Source: Pegea sp. RAD2-039
Taxonomy: Eukaryota > Chordata > Thaliacea > Salpida > Salpidae
Assembly (NCBI GenBank): GCA_034620365.1
Contig: JAQGEQ010000071.1
Span: 5,084,001 to 5,148,000, forward strand
DNA length: 64,000 nt
Direction of reading: 5' to 3'
Part shown: positions 35,230 through 47,624 of the stretch, piece after piece
Numbering within the stretch: position 1 is the first letter of the stretch
Layout: each line of letters opens with the position of its first letter
Notes under the pieces: model-generated
Seen by the model: only the letters and a program-made list of their open reading frames with translations
The model's database searches: none
Told to the model about the DNA's origin: nothing
Translations under genes and position numbers: made by a program

Positions 35230-36660
35230 TATATACGTAAAAGAGTCTGTGAAGCTGTGATCTAATGTGAGTAGTTACAAATGTTTTTTCTATTTTCTAC
35301 TTATACACTATTAAGATTTAAGTTGTTGTGATTAGTTTTGAGTAGAAAAATTGAACTAAGTTTTGATTAATTGTATTTTTGAAGTTGTTATTCTCCTGAA
35401 GCTTAAAAGTAGTGATTTTAGTGTTATGGAAGGTTTAATTTATGTTGCATCTAGCCTAAAGTCATCTATTTTGTAGATGAAAAATAGAAAAATATTTTGC
35501 AAAACCTGTTAGCTACTTGTTAGCTAATTTATATTAAATATACTTGTGCTGTTTAATTAAAAAACTGATTATTAAAGGTTTTATTTAGTTTCTAAAGTGT
35601 TATATAATTTAATCAAAGGCACAAGATGCTTAATCTATAAAAAGTTGCTTACAACAAAGTTAAATTTCTTTTATTTTGTTATTTATATATTCAAAGTTTC
35701 AAACATGAAAGTTAACTGAGACTCAAAACCAAGTTTAAAGCAGTTAAATTTTTCTTATCTTTTATAAAATCAGCCTGCAGATTTAGAAATAACAAATCAT
35801 ATTTACTCAGACTAAAAACGCTTCTATGTCATTAGAAAAAATTATACAATTTCATATTTAATCACTGTTTATTTTTGGTGACAAAACCATAACCAGACCA
35901 TTATTGATTCAAAAAACTTTTTCAAGCACCTGTTTGTAACAGACAAAAGAATTGAAGCTCAAAATAATATATTTAGTATTACATATAATTCTTCCTGATT
36001 TTCTATTCATGCTCAGTTAGCCATACAGTCTTTTGTTAAACTAAAATGTGGTTAATGATTCGAGTAGAGCGCTCGACACTGTTTTCATGTTGCTGTCCCG
36101 TTTTTGAATACATTGTGTTTGTTCGTTGTAGCCCAACCGTTAGCTTCATAGTAGTAACCGACAAACCGGCCAGAGCAAACTCTTTTTCTCTCAACATACA
36201 AACAAGGGAGTAAATGAACAATCGCGGTCATATTGACTTTATGTGACGTCTGAAACGGCAGTTGAAGTTAAATAATAGCAACAACACACATGTGTATATG
36301 GACAATAGCTGTCCGACGGCATACAACCAGTTTGTTTTGTAACCTTGTCTCTGCTCTTTTTTACTCTTATCTCGTTCCACGACTGTTAGCTGTTGTTATT
36401 TTTTCACCTACTTGTTTTCAACACATAATTTGTAGTGAAGGGGTGCTGATACCTTCTCATATCTTGTCAAATCTGTTTCTTTCTCCAGGTGTTCCTAACA
36501 GTTTACAATGTAGAAACGTTCACGGGTTAACACTTAATTTACACACCTTCGTTTTAAAAATAGCACTTTCCTCGTTTTCTTTTTTGAGAAAAAGTAGTTG
36601 TAATTTTTTTACTCAAGTTTACAGAACTTGATTTTGCAATAAAGCAGGTTTTTAATTAAA
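35230..36660 (+). other. Probable 3' UTR of the CDK inhibitor gene
   Basis: After the stop codon the first canonical AATAAA I found is at 36638-36643. That would give a 1.4-kb 3' UTR, long but usual for a post-transcriptionally controlled Cip/Kip gene. Part of it (36040-36500) is G+C-richer and contains CGAGTAGAGCGCTCG, a near-palindrome, at about 36060. The 113-codon open frame at 36290 has no protein-like features. Confidence 0.4.
36638..36643 (+). promoter_or_regulatory. Candidate poly(A) signal of the CDK inhibitor gene
   Basis: AATAAA within TTTTGCAATAAAGC, followed by a T-rich stretch. It is the first canonical hexamer seen downstream of the stop codon. A variant signal nearer the stop cannot be excluded. 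Confidence 0.4.
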
Positions 36661-36799
36661 CATTTTTTGCTGTTCTAAAAGTGTGACTTACCAACTCAAA
36701 CAAACTTAAATCCATCATCATTCATGTAAAAATGAGGTACTTTCGGTTCAATGTAAAGAAAAGTCAGTTGTTTAGAGAAACCTTTTCGTTTTACCCTTC

Positions 36800-37290
36800 C
36801 TAAGTGATACATCTTAACTGACACCCAACGTGCGCTGTTACCGATGTTCTAATCTCACTGGCGTCGCTACAGCAACACAGTGACGATCTGGACTAACTCA
36901 TAACGCTCCAATGACTACACGTTGAGAGGAGTAGCCGGTAAAATGACGCATGCTTTTGCGCAACAGCTGTCCTATATACGGCCATTAAAAAACCCCACCA
37001 TATGCTGCCACGATCGCTTTTGCACCGCCAACTGCCTCTATCTTATTCGTTTTTCTCGTTTGATTTGTTAAACTGGCGGGAGCGCTTTTGTTCTTTTCAT
37101 ACTCAGCGGCACTTTGATCCATTACAGAGCTTGTTCTTATAGGAAATTTAGCTTTCAAACTAAAGAGGCGTTGTGACCCCCCATCAATTGTAAAGTAAAC
37201 GAATAAGGATCGTGTGTTCACTTTAGTTACGTCATTTATAGCATGCAAATTATCTATCGTGAGATACATATTCTAAAAATAGAAACTGAC
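36800..37290. promoter_or_regulatory. G+C-richer island 3' of the CDK inhibitor gene
   Basis: This is one of the most G+C-rich blocks in the window. It includes GGCGTCGCTAC, CAGCTG, CTATATACGGCC and CTGGCGGGAGCGC (an E2F-core-like GGCGGGA). It could be a separate promoter, on either strand, or a 3' enhancer of the CDK inhibitor. It overlaps the small minus-strand ORF at 36985-37269. Confidence 0.3.
36985..37269 (-). CDS. Possible small protein, unknown
   Basis: A 94-codon frame with a real ATG (MYLTIDNLHAINDVTK at the start, ending VGGAKAIVAAYGGVF). The composition is mixed and protein-like in its second half (SVMDQSAAEYEKNKSAP). No signal peptide, membrane segment or known domain is seen, and I recognise no family. 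It lies in a G+C-rich island, where open frames last longer by chance because stop codons are A+T-rich. Confidence 0.2.
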   Translation of the reverse strand: MYLTIDNLHAINDVTKVNTRSLFVYFTIDGGSQRLFSLKAKFPIRTSSVMDQSAAEYEKNKSAPASLTNQTRKTNKIEAVGGAKAIVAAYGGVF

Positions 37291-40200
37291 TCTTGTTTCG
37301 ACAATCACTCTTTCGAAAAGTTTAATTTACTCAGTACGGTATTCGTGTAGAGTTCATAAAGTTGTAAAGCAATAAATTTAATACTGTAGCCATAGCAAAT
37401 AAAAATCATTTATTTATGCTCTAATCAATTATGATAATTATTTGATTTATTTTTTTTCATTTTTTTCTAATCGACTGTTTTTCACAGCTTTATCCATTTG
37501 GTGAAGAAATGGTTTGGAAGTTTGACGAATGTTCAATGAAGTTGATATGAGAACCAAGACTTTTTAAAACCATACATTGCTGGAAACCATCCTTTAATCA
37601 TTTGCTACATTGCATGTAGCCTGCCTTAATCGCCAGTCATTTTAAAAAACAATTGTGGTAGACTAACATTGCCTTCTCAAAATCTCCCCATTAAAGTTTG
37701 GCTGCTAAAAAACAACAAACTATCATCTAATTTAATCATTATTTTTGCGACAAGTAATCTTAGTATTACAACTGCTGCTATAATCTGGTATGCACCTAAA
37801 AGTGGTTAAGTAATTGTTACTGCCCGCTTGAGAAGTTTTCGAAGAATTAAACACAGTTCTATTTTCTTTATTATATTATTAGATTTACAATTAACTGTCT
37901 ATTATAGCACTCTTCAATCTATATAAGGAGTCATGTCATTAACTTACAAAACTTCTATGTAATACCAAATTAATTTGCTCTCAGCTACCTTCACGAAGAA
38001 GGTCAAACTGTTTGTTGCACTCTCGCTGTACGCGATAAAATTTGAATACTTGCCTTTTATTCCTTCATAGAATTTCGTCCATGAGCTGACTTATTGTCAG
38101 GACAAATTTTGTCTTACTATCGTCAGTTATTCTTTAATATTTTCTCATGGAGTTGATATTTATTCTTGTTTGAAAACACGCAACTCTGTAACCAAATTCA
38201 TTATTTTTATGTTAGTTTGCATGCTGCAGAGCATAACTAAACATCATTCACAGTTTATAATGAAATTCTATTTGTGATCATTTATTTTAATAGAACGTTA
38301 GTTACATAAATCTACTTTCATTTTTGAAACCCTGGTTATTGTTTGTTCTTGTTTGTTTTAGTTTTTCGCCAGTTTACCGCTTTGTTTAAAAAATATTACT
38401 AGGGTTGTATCTGCCAACCTATAAATTTTTTTCCTTTCTCTTTTAAATGATAAAAAATAATCATTTGACGTTATATTTTAAGCGACAAAATGCGGTAACA
38501 TAATTTTTGCTTATTTAAGCAAATGGCGCTTAAATATATGATTTTATGAGAATTTATGCCTTGAGTGTATTTACTATGTAAAAAGGAAAAGTAACATTTG
38601 TAAGACTGTAGGTAGAAAGCTAATGATTGTTGATTTATCTTTCAGCTTTCACTTGAGCTCAACGTTTTTTATTTGGTAACGTCAAACGCAGCATGTAAAA
38701 TTAGAGATTTAAAAGCAGTTGAAGCTGAATTTAAGTAGTTTCCGTATAAATAGAAAGGCTCATAAGATATTCAAGCACTTGTTTTGAAAAGTCAGTAAAT
38801 TTAGCAATCATTTACTGTTGACTGTAGTTCACGATATTTAAGACTTTAATTATACAGTTCAGTAAGTAACAGTTTGTTTTAAAACTACATCAATAAGCAT
38901 TGGACATTTTTAGAAAAATTTAAAGTTTTTAGTGTCTTTTCAAAATGTAAACTACAATACGGAGTTTTTTGTTTCGTTTAATGAAAATGACGGTTTTGCA
39001 AACAAGTTATGATTATTTGAATTGGTATTTAACTAACTTTAATTTGATCTGATGCTACAGAACTGGAAGTTCAATGACTGCAGTGGTTTTGTATTGAATG
39101 TTCAACTATCAATTTTACAATAAGAGTGTACTAAAAATTAATTGTTTTTGTTTTTCAGCGTACAAAAGACACTTGTACGCTTTTAATGAGCAGAACATCT
39201 TAATTTTGATTTATCATTTTGTATTATTATTGAGAAAAAAAAACATTCAATTAGAACATTTACCCCACGGATAAAGCATAAACAATTTCTTATACAGGAA
39301 ATAGACAACAGTACACACAAATGACCTTTTTAATGCGTAGGCAGTAGTACTAAACTTAACTATTTCCGGGTTTGTTTTCTCAAGCTTTTTCATACCATTT
39401 ACTTTGTGGAAAATTTTCGACTAAGTTTCTTATTCGTTTTTTGTAATACTTATCACTAACTAATTTAATTGTTTGATTGACAAGTACAGGTGCTATTGGT
39501 TTGAAAAACTGACTTGTGACCTTATAAGATTTTAACTGTCTCAACTGTATCACAGGTTAAACAAGACTAATACAAAAGAATAAACTACGATAGTGTACAT
39601 TATACATTTGATAATATTAGTCTCTTACTTTCACAATCGATTTTGACCGTATCAAAACTCCCTCTAAAAGGATTTAGTACATTTAAGATTGAATTCGATA
39701 CTCTGATCAACCTTATGGCATAATATCTGATGAAATAGTATATTGCATCTGTAGTAAGTGATTATAATCGATATTTATTTTATTTTCAATGTTCGGATAA
39801 AAATACTTATATATTTGATAATAAAAGTGTATTATTTGTAAGTTTGATAGCTATCTAACTAACTTAATATTTAATAACAATCATACTGCTTATAAATATA
39901 ATTTTTAATTAGTTTTATTACCTCGGTGTTATTTTTTCAGTTTCTTTGATAAATTAAAGCAACCTCTTTAATATAAACAGCAATTTTTGATAATAAATAA
40001 CTCTTTTAAAAATCTGCCTTAAAACTAACTGACTACTTAATGCAGTTTTCAAAATAACGTTGATTGATTAATTTCTTAGAAACCGACTTCTTAAATTCAA
40101 CCAACTTAACAAAAACAAATTTCCAAAAATTTTCGACGATCATTTTATTCAACGAAACTCAAAATATAAAAATCTTATGTTAATTAGTAAGTTGACTAAT

Positions 40201-40995
40201 TATTTTAATATTTTATAGCACAAAGAATTTGTGGTAAAATATAAAATTCTGTTCACATTTAAACACTTGCTTTGAATTTACTAGTTTCAACTTTTTCTCA
40301 CTTGCATGTAAATTTATTCACCGCATTGTTTAGGTTTTCAAAAGATGTGCTATAAGTTTATAAGATATGTTTTAAAACTGCTTGTGTTAAGCAAATTTAA
40401 AAAAATTGAGAATGGGGTAAGTTAGAGAAATTTTTAACTAAGTTCTGCCTCAGGTGTTTTTCAAATATTACTCAAGTTTAAGTTTAATTTTATTCTGAAA
40501 TTGTATAAGTTCAGTAAACTTGTAAAAAATGCATACAAATTTGATCAATCAAGTTATTATAAGTGTTAATAATAAAAAACTTGCATTATAAAAACGACGA
40601 AACAACTTTATTCAAGTAATAATCGTATGTAAATTCATGGAAAATTGTTTTCATTTATTTTTTGCATAAAAACTATTATTTAAAATCAGTTGCCTAATGC
40701 ATCAATGAATAATGGTTTAACTTGAAAAATTTATTCTCTTTGCTGTTGTCAAGATCTATCTAACTAGTACGATTACATATAAAGTTAAGCTTTATCAACC
40801 TTATAACAATAAACCGAATTAAAGCTTAAAATTCCGTTGACTTAAGTAAATTTGACAGATCAAATTTGTAAAGTAAACATTTCTATTCATTTTTAGGTGA
40901 TCAGTTTTATAAGTGCTTTTAAAAACAAAAAAACAAAAGTTAGTTCTGCTAGTAAGTAGTACAAAGCGTTCATACCACATCGTAATGAGCCTCGT
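37291..40995. other. A+T-rich stretch with one short hairpin
   Basis: No gene was recognised. GCTACAT-TGC-ATGTAGC at 37604-37620 is a perfect 7-bp inverted repeat with a 3-base loop. Confidence 0.5.
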
Positions 40996-41003
40996 GCAAA
41001 AAA

Positions 41004-41042
41004 TTTGGCGCGAACTCTTAACCAATCAGCAACTTTAAATAG
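41004..41042 (+). promoter_or_regulatory. E2F + CCAAT + TATA-like promoter cluster
   Basis: TTTGGCGCGAA (41004-41014) is a close match to the E2F site. Seven bases later AACCAATCAGC (41020-41030) is a full NF-Y CCAAT box, followed by TTTAAATAGG (about 41035-41044). This spacing on one strand is typical of promoters of S-phase and mitotic genes. Transcription would run to the right, from about 41065. Confidence 0.5.
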
Positions 41043-41475
41043 GCTTCATTGAGTGAAAAAATACTTGCACGAAAGAGTAATTTTTGGAAGAAAACAATAC
41101 ACGTATACTTTATAAAGGTTTTAAAAAGTAAAGTTTTTGAAGTAATTAAATGAATTATTTAATTAAACATTAATAAATTTTTACTATAAAAGCTAGCCGT
41201 TTTGTTCAGACTGTTTTAAAGATAGTATGTAGCATACTTGTAGTAAAATTAAGTTTTTCATTTTTTACTTTTAATTAGATGTATTTTTATGGTTTCTTGT
41301 AGAAATTTAAAGCAAACACACACGAAATATTTAATAAATAAAATAAATCAATCAAAACTAGATCACAAAAATCTGCTAAGATTGTGATCATCACCTAGAT
41401 TAAATTTTTATTTTTATAAGGTGCACAAGTGTCACAAGAAACTTGTCTCTTCAAAATTATTTAAAAACAGCTTGT

Positions 41476-41532
41476 ATGAAGAGAAAGAAATTCAATTTTA
41501 TCATACCTGTCAATATCTCACAGCGCAAAAAA
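41476..41532 (+). CDS. Possible first coding exon of an unidentified gene
   Basis: About 400 bp downstream of the E2F/CCAAT cluster an ATG opens 19 codons, MKRKKFNFIIPVNISQRKK. They run straight into a strong donor AAA|GTAAGTAAG at 41533 in phase 0. The peptide is basic, which would suit a nuclear protein. A possible next exon follows at 42192-42229 (acceptor TCCTCTAG, reading RMNQQENVKRSQ, donor AG|GTGAAC), but no further exon or stop in phase was established and the family is not recognised. Confidence 0.3.
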
Positions 41533-41539
41533 GTAAGTA

Positions 41540-42410
41540 AGTTTTATTATTTTTTTAATTTGAAGTATGACAGCTTATAACAGAGTGATATTTTGATTCT
41601 GTAACCACTATTCTTGGTGCAGACATTATCATATAACAAAAATTAATAACAATAATCTTGTGCTTGACAGCGAGAAATACGCACTAAAATAGAACAGACT
41701 ATTTCGTAGAAACTCATTTGGTTTTAGTAATTCGAAATGCTTTATAATAAATCATTATTTAAGCAAAGACTGCTACATTCTATAAGAACAATATTTTCGT
41801 ATTTGAAACGAGACTGGTGGAAAACCCTGGGGCAAGTTGGCTTTGGCAAAAAAACTGATTTTGACCGAGTACTGGTTAAACTGAATGCTTGTCAGATTTT
41901 TAATTTCATGCATCGGAGTTTACAACTACAAATGAGTAAAACTTGAATTTCTGATGTACACCATTTATAACTTGTAAAATCTGAACTGTCATGATTAGAA
42001 TAAAAGCTTGGAACTTGTAGGTTTTCACTCAATTAAAGCTCGATAAGAAGCTCATTTGAAAATTAGAGAAAGGTTTTTTATAGATCCAACTTTTAATACA
42101 CTTTTTGTATAGCTAACGGTCAATTAGAAGTAATGCAGATCTTTTTGAGTTTCTGGCGCGTGCCTAACACTTACTTTTGCCATAAATCCTCTAGAGAATG
42201 AATCAACAAGAGAATGTTAAAAGGTCCCAGAGGTGAACGTCCACACGAATGGCTAGTTCCAGCTTTAGCTTGGCACATTAAGGAAACGACAAGTTCTTGA
42301 TAAAACCAATCAATTATTTTTATACAATATGAATAACAGAAAGTATACTTGACAAGTCAATTTATTCAATAAAGAATTATTTCTTTCTCGAATACTTTTA
42401 TAGTATAACA
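41540..42410. other. Stretch with an open frame and a G+C-richer block, unassigned
   Basis: The ATG frame at 41737-41946 encodes 69 codons with a protein-like middle (KRDWWKTLGQVGFGKKTDFD), not matched to any family. The block 42120-42310 is G+C-richer and may hold the exon mentioned for the 41476 candidate. Nothing firm can be called. Confidence 0.3.
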
Positions 42411-42417
42411 AGATCGT

Positions 42418-42600
42418 CTATTGCAATAGGCTTTGTAAATACTGTTGTAGCAATATAGCTTTTCTCCCATTCACTACTTTCTTTTGTTTCCCTTTCATTA
42501 CTCTTCCTCCTATAGCGTGTTCATACAAGGAACAAAATAGAATGACAACGGAAATCAGGAACTGCATATTCACAACTTTGACGGGAGTAAAGAAATCCAT
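42418..42600 (-). CDS. Small secreted peptide precursor candidate
   Basis: The first ATG of this frame is at 42600 and gives 60 residues; an inner ATG at 42567 gives 49. From the inner Met comes a textbook signal peptide (MQFLISVVILFCSLYEHAIG), then a basic segment with dibasic sites (GRVMKGKQKKVVNGRK), then an amphipathic end (AILLQQYLQSLLQ). NGRK contains a Gly followed by a dibasic pair, the pattern of an amidation plus cleavage signal in prohormones. A TATA-like GTTTATAAC lies about 135 bp upstream on the minus strand. The layout is that of a neuropeptide or antimicrobial precursor, but no known family was recognised and no Cys are present after the signal. Confidence 0.4.
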   Translation of the reverse strand: MDFFTPVKVVNMQFLISVVILFCSLYEHAIGGRVMKGKQKKVVNGRKAILLQQYLQSLLQ

Positions 42601-42699
42601 CGAGTTTAGAAGACAATCTAGTAAAATGTGAGAAGTGACCGGTTGGCTGGTGATAGTTGGTGTCAATCTGAACACTTCAAATGTCACGAATTAGATGAT

Positions 42700-45600
42700 T
42701 GATGTATGGATTGTCGCTCACCACCAAATTGTTATAAACTTACTACTTCCATTTTCTTCTATTTTAACTTATCAGAAATAAAGAAAAACTCTTTTGTTGT
42801 TCTAAATCTTTCCTAAAAATGAGTAAAATTTCACTGCTTGGTATCATTAAATTGTCAATAATAAACGTCAACTTCTTTTTGTAGCAATATACAGTCGGTA
42901 TATTGAGAATAAGAAGCCTTTTGTGCACTTTTCACTCGCTGATTGAAAGTTAACAATGGTTGAAAGATGTATAACTAAATCACCTCATGTATTATATTCA
43001 TCAACTGATAGAAACGTTTTCAAATTTATAAGCGTTTCGACCTTATTAATGATTTATCAGTATCCAAGGGAGTTTTTTAACAGATACGTCTATTTAATCT
43101 ATCATTCAAGCGATCTTAAATAAAAAAATCATGTGATCCTTTTTAGGAGAAAAATACTTTCTTCAAAATTTAAAGTTAGAAGCACACTTTTTATATGTGA
43201 GAGAAATAAACTAAAATGGTCAAATTTATTTCAACGTTTTAGCAGTTTTCATCATTTCCAAATTTGATCGTTACTGAAAATCACTTTTTATACATAAACA
43301 TACATCCAAACTGCTTAAACCAATTGTACTTGAGAACTCATTAAAGGCGCCATGTAGTCTGGCAGGCTGTGGAATCTACACAAGCCCTTCAATCCACCTT
43401 AACGCATATATTATTCTTACTGTTGAAGCAAAAAAAAACATTTTCATTCGTCTTGAGTACAGCATGGAAATAGAAAATCAAGTACTTTGAAAAAACACTT
43501 TAGTTTTATTAAAACGTCTTCAACAGACTTATTTAATAGCAGTATATTCCAGCTCTTATATTGAAATTTAAGTTACAAGTCTTAAAGTTACACTCGTTTT
43601 CTTACATGCTTGAAAAACTTTTATTGTATTTCAAATCCTTATAATATTTAGTAAAATAGAATTTGGAATTGAATTGTCGCAACTTTTCTTTTGTTTTCCT
43701 CTTTAGATACAATTTATTGTACAGTTACCTCTTTGTCTTTTTACCTTTTCATTTGTGAATGCTAAAGTTTTGGTAGTTGTCATCAACACTATATTATGTG
43801 TATTTAAGTTGGAAAAATATAAAAGAATATGACTTTATAAACAGTTTTCAAAATGTGCACTCACTAAAACGAAGTAATGTTTAAAAATAACTTTAATTTC
43901 AAAGCCTACCGATAGCTTCTTCTTTTTTTATTGAAAGAATGTTGTCATTAATTAAGAAATTCATGGGAAAAACTATCTAAATTAAACACATCTCAAACCC
44001 TCATAGATATGAGAAAATAGCAGATGGTTTAAAAGCTAAACAAAAACAAGTGCAACACCATATCTTATATTTTTCTCTCATTCCAGACTATTTTCAATAA
44101 CACACTAGCAGTTTGTACAATCATATTAATAATCAATTAATAATTTAATAGTTAAAAAATTGGCTCATTAGTTAGGGAGAAGTAATGTTATCATTCTAAC
44201 AACTTACTTTCTATTCAACTTTTCAGATTTTACGGCTCCAGAAAATTTTCTGTATTTTAGCATAAAAGAAACATTTATTAGAAAGAGTAGTTTGTAACAA
44301 AAACGGTAAACACACCTTACAATTGGAAAAAGATAAGTGAGTTGATGTTATACAAAGAAACTGATTTAAGCACACTTTGTAAACTCTTTATCTTAAATAG
44401 TAAATCAAAAGAACATGAATTGAAATAGAAAACTTCCAATTTCTTATCAAAACTTAGGTACCTTTTCCATAAATTGTTTGTTTTCAACTTTTCAAAAAGT
44501 AAATTTGTTAATAGGAAAGATAGTAAAAATAAATGTTCAAACAGTAATATACCATTCAACTAAAAGTGTTTTTATCAGAACTCAAAGATAAGAAAAATAA
44601 TAATTGAAAACGCAGATACACTTTCAAAAAAGCTCTAGCGACTATATAAACTTCGAACATAAGAACAAACACCTTTTGGTTTCACATATTTTCATACTAA
44701 TCGTTTAATGATGACCTGTAATTAGAAAGCATTTGCTTATAAAAAAGTTGTACATGAATTAAGTGAAATTAACAAGTCCTTAAACTGTGGTTTAAGTGTA
44801 CAAAATTATCCTAAAAGTACACTAAACAAACGCTTTTAGATATACAACGCAGGTGCTAAAAGCCTATAAAGGTTTTGAATTTTTTCAACTATTTCCATTC
44901 GAAAGTTATGAAGTAATTTATGCGAATACAGTTAAAAACAACTTTTTTATTTTTTTTATTTCCTTTCAAAGACACAATAAAACTTTTTTATTAAAATAAA
45001 TCACAGCTGTTATATAAAACTGGTGAATAATAAGTTTAAAAAATTGTTAAAACTTGTGTCTATATGGTTATTCATTTCATATAGTCTTTGCTCATTAAAA
45101 ATTCATCTGAAAGAACATTTTTCTTTTGAAAGTTAAGAGCATTAAGAAAATAAAAACAGTAAAAAAAACTACAAAATTACAGGTTGTTGTAAAAACCAAT
45201 AAAAACTGCAACAAAAAAATAACTTTTGAAATTTATACAAATTAAATAAAGTTTTAATTAGTATTCAGCTTGAAAAAGGTCTGCTTATATATGGTTGAAG
45301 CGGTTAAAAATAATTGATATGTAAACTTCACCTTATTGTACAAGTCATTAATATTCGACTTATTTTGAAAACTGACACTAAAGATAATTGGTTAACCTTT
45401 TTTAGGAACAAGTAACTGCTACAATAATAGAAATAATCAAAATATAGCATCAGTTTGTTTAAATCTCTATTTAATTGTTTTATTTATTTTCTAATAGTAA
45501 TAAAAATATCCAGAAAGTAATGAAAATTTAATTGACTTTTAAAATATTGTGTTATCAGATGCTGTTATTTAATCTTTTAAAACTTTGTTTTCTATACTCA

Positions 45601-47530
45601 ATGAAGTAGTTAAATATTATACAGTCAAAATGATATCTACATAAAATAACACTCTTCAAAAAGGTTTCAACTATTACCGGAAGCACAGTAACCAAAATGA
45701 AACCAATTCCTTTTTTTCAATTATATCAAATCTTTGCTAAGTTAGATAAGATATTTTATTGATAAGACAACTCACAGATATTTCCACAAAGTGTGTCTGT
45801 GGCCTCGAGGCCGCTTGGACAGCTTTGAGGCTAGAATATTTACTCCTATAGAAAAGTTTAAAGAACAGAGTTACAAATTTATAAAAATTATATAAGAAAC
45901 ATAAAAGTTTATATATCTTTGAACGATTGAAACCAAAATTAAATAATAAATGTTTTCATTATCAAATAAAACTTAATGAGCTGTCTTTATTTTGTCGGCC
46001 TTTTGTATAAGCTTGTTTTAATTGACTAACTGCCAACAGCTTTTTCTGAATATCAAGCTATTTGAACACAAATATCAATTTCTTGATTTTGTCTACAAAA
46101 AAAGAATTATTAGAAAAAATTAACAGTTTTACTGAATGATTGTAATTTAATGATTGATAAGTTTAAATTATGTTTTCTTTTTATGATTTACTATTTTTCC
46201 AGAAAGATTTTATTAAACAAATTTATTTATTCCAAGTCAATCATACATAAACTTAATAGCCATTTTAAAGATTTCAAAATATTTTTGAGATATACTATTT
46301 AAAAGTCAGATAGAGCTTAGTGCTAAACTGTTATTTTGAAGATGCTTTGAAAAACATTGCACAAGCGCTTTACTACAAGTCAAGCAAAGCTTGTTTTGTT
46401 CACTAGTATAGTTTAATACACTAAACTACGCAATTCTCATACTAGATTGTTTACTAAGAACCATTTCGAAGATATACAAGTCTATTACGCTTATAACTGC
46501 CATATATTTGTAATTAAACTCTGCTTATCAATAACAGATAAAGATTTCACAGTTTTTGTGATTGATTTTAACTTTTAGTATACAGTTTTATCTCCAGTTT
46601 TACGCAAAAGTCATTTTCTCCTTTATTTACTTTATGAAACTTTATCATACAAAAGTTTAAACCAAAAACAAGCGAAGGAGTTAACTGTTGTTATTAAATG
46701 AAATTAAATGTTTTTGTTAAAATTAAGCGGTTACTGCAGCTGGCAAAGGTTTTTACAAACAATATTTTGATATTTTCGCACTAATAACATTTCTTTTTAT
46801 TAAAAACTGCCAACTTTGATTTGTATTTTTCAATATATTATTATTTCATAGAAACAGTCTTATAAGCTTTACATTCAACACCCGCTTACTACATGTCGCT
46901 CTGCTTAACCTACTATTAGCTTACTTTGATTTTTCCGGTAAGATAAACCTCAAAAAAATAAATTATAGTGAAAAATATTTTTATGAACTTATAAGGTAAT
47001 TTCTCAATAAATACGTTAAAAAAAGTTTATTTTGACAAAAATATTTTTCTACAACATAAAGAGTAAAAACCAACTTCAGTAAACATGGATGTTAGTGGTT
47101 AGGTCCAAATCAAAGGTCTTAAGTTTAAAGTTGAGCTGAATTAGTTATTAAGCTTTTTACAAACATATGCTTATCAACATAATAATGTTATGTACAAACT
47201 AACTTCGTCTTAAACCAATTATTCTGCACATAATTTAACCCGTCAAATATGGATAACACGGTTAACAGTATTTGTTTCTACCAGTGAATAGTTTTATTTT
47301 CCTAATTTAAAAATAATTCTTTTAACATATTTAAAGACATTTTCTAAACATCAAATCAAATTTTAAAGATATAGTAGCATAAAAATATGAAGAAGTTCTT
47401 AATATCAAAAAATCGAGCAGATTATGTATGACAAGGGAATTACTTTTTTATCAACTTGTGCGTTGTACTAGAGAATTTTAATACTTTAAACCTGCAATAC
47501 TCTGCAATAGCAGTCAGCATTCTTCAATAT
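42700..47530. other. A+T-rich stretch with one G+C-rich palindrome
   Basis: No gene was recognised. GGCCTCGAGGCC at 45801-45812 is a perfect 12-bp palindrome of mostly G and C within A+T-rich DNA, followed by a short G+C-rich tail to about 45831. A small G+C-richer patch also lies at 43345-43400. Confidence 0.5.
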
Positions 47531-47538
47531 CTGCAACA

Positions 47539-47561
47539 CACGCGTGATGAATTTTGGCGGG
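47539..47561 (+). promoter_or_regulatory. CACGCGTG palindrome next to an E2F-like site
   Basis: CACGCGTG (47539-47546) contains the CACGCG class C site bound by Hes/E(spl)-type repressors and an MCB-like ACGCGT. TTTTGGCGGG (47552-47561) is an E2F-like core. Together they form a compact element in otherwise A+T-rich DNA. No linked exon was recognised. Confidence 0.3.
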
Positions 47562-47590
47562 TTTTTGATTAGAGAGTCATTTCTAAAAGC

Positions 47591-47620
47591 CTAGTCTAAA
47601 GCAGCAGCTTCCTAGACTAG
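47591..47620 (+). other. Short hairpin-forming inverted repeat
   Basis: CTAGTCTA-AAGC-AGCA-GCTT-CC-TAGACTAG pairs as an 8-bp plus 4-bp stem with a 2-base bulge and a 4-base loop. It is much shorter than a microRNA precursor. It lies 30 bp after the E2F-like element. Confidence 0.4.
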
Positions 47621-47624
47621 AGTT

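Noticed and set aside
36290-36631. 113-codon ORF on the plus strand
   Set aside because: Pyrimidine-rich composition without protein-like pattern; lies in the probable 3' UTR of the CDK inhibitor.
41737-41946. 69-codon ORF as a gene
   Set aside because: Has an ATG and a protein-like middle, but no family, no signal and no linked exon; left as unassigned.
47591-47620. microRNA precursor
   Set aside because: The stem is only about 12 bp with a 4-base loop, too short for a pre-miRNA.
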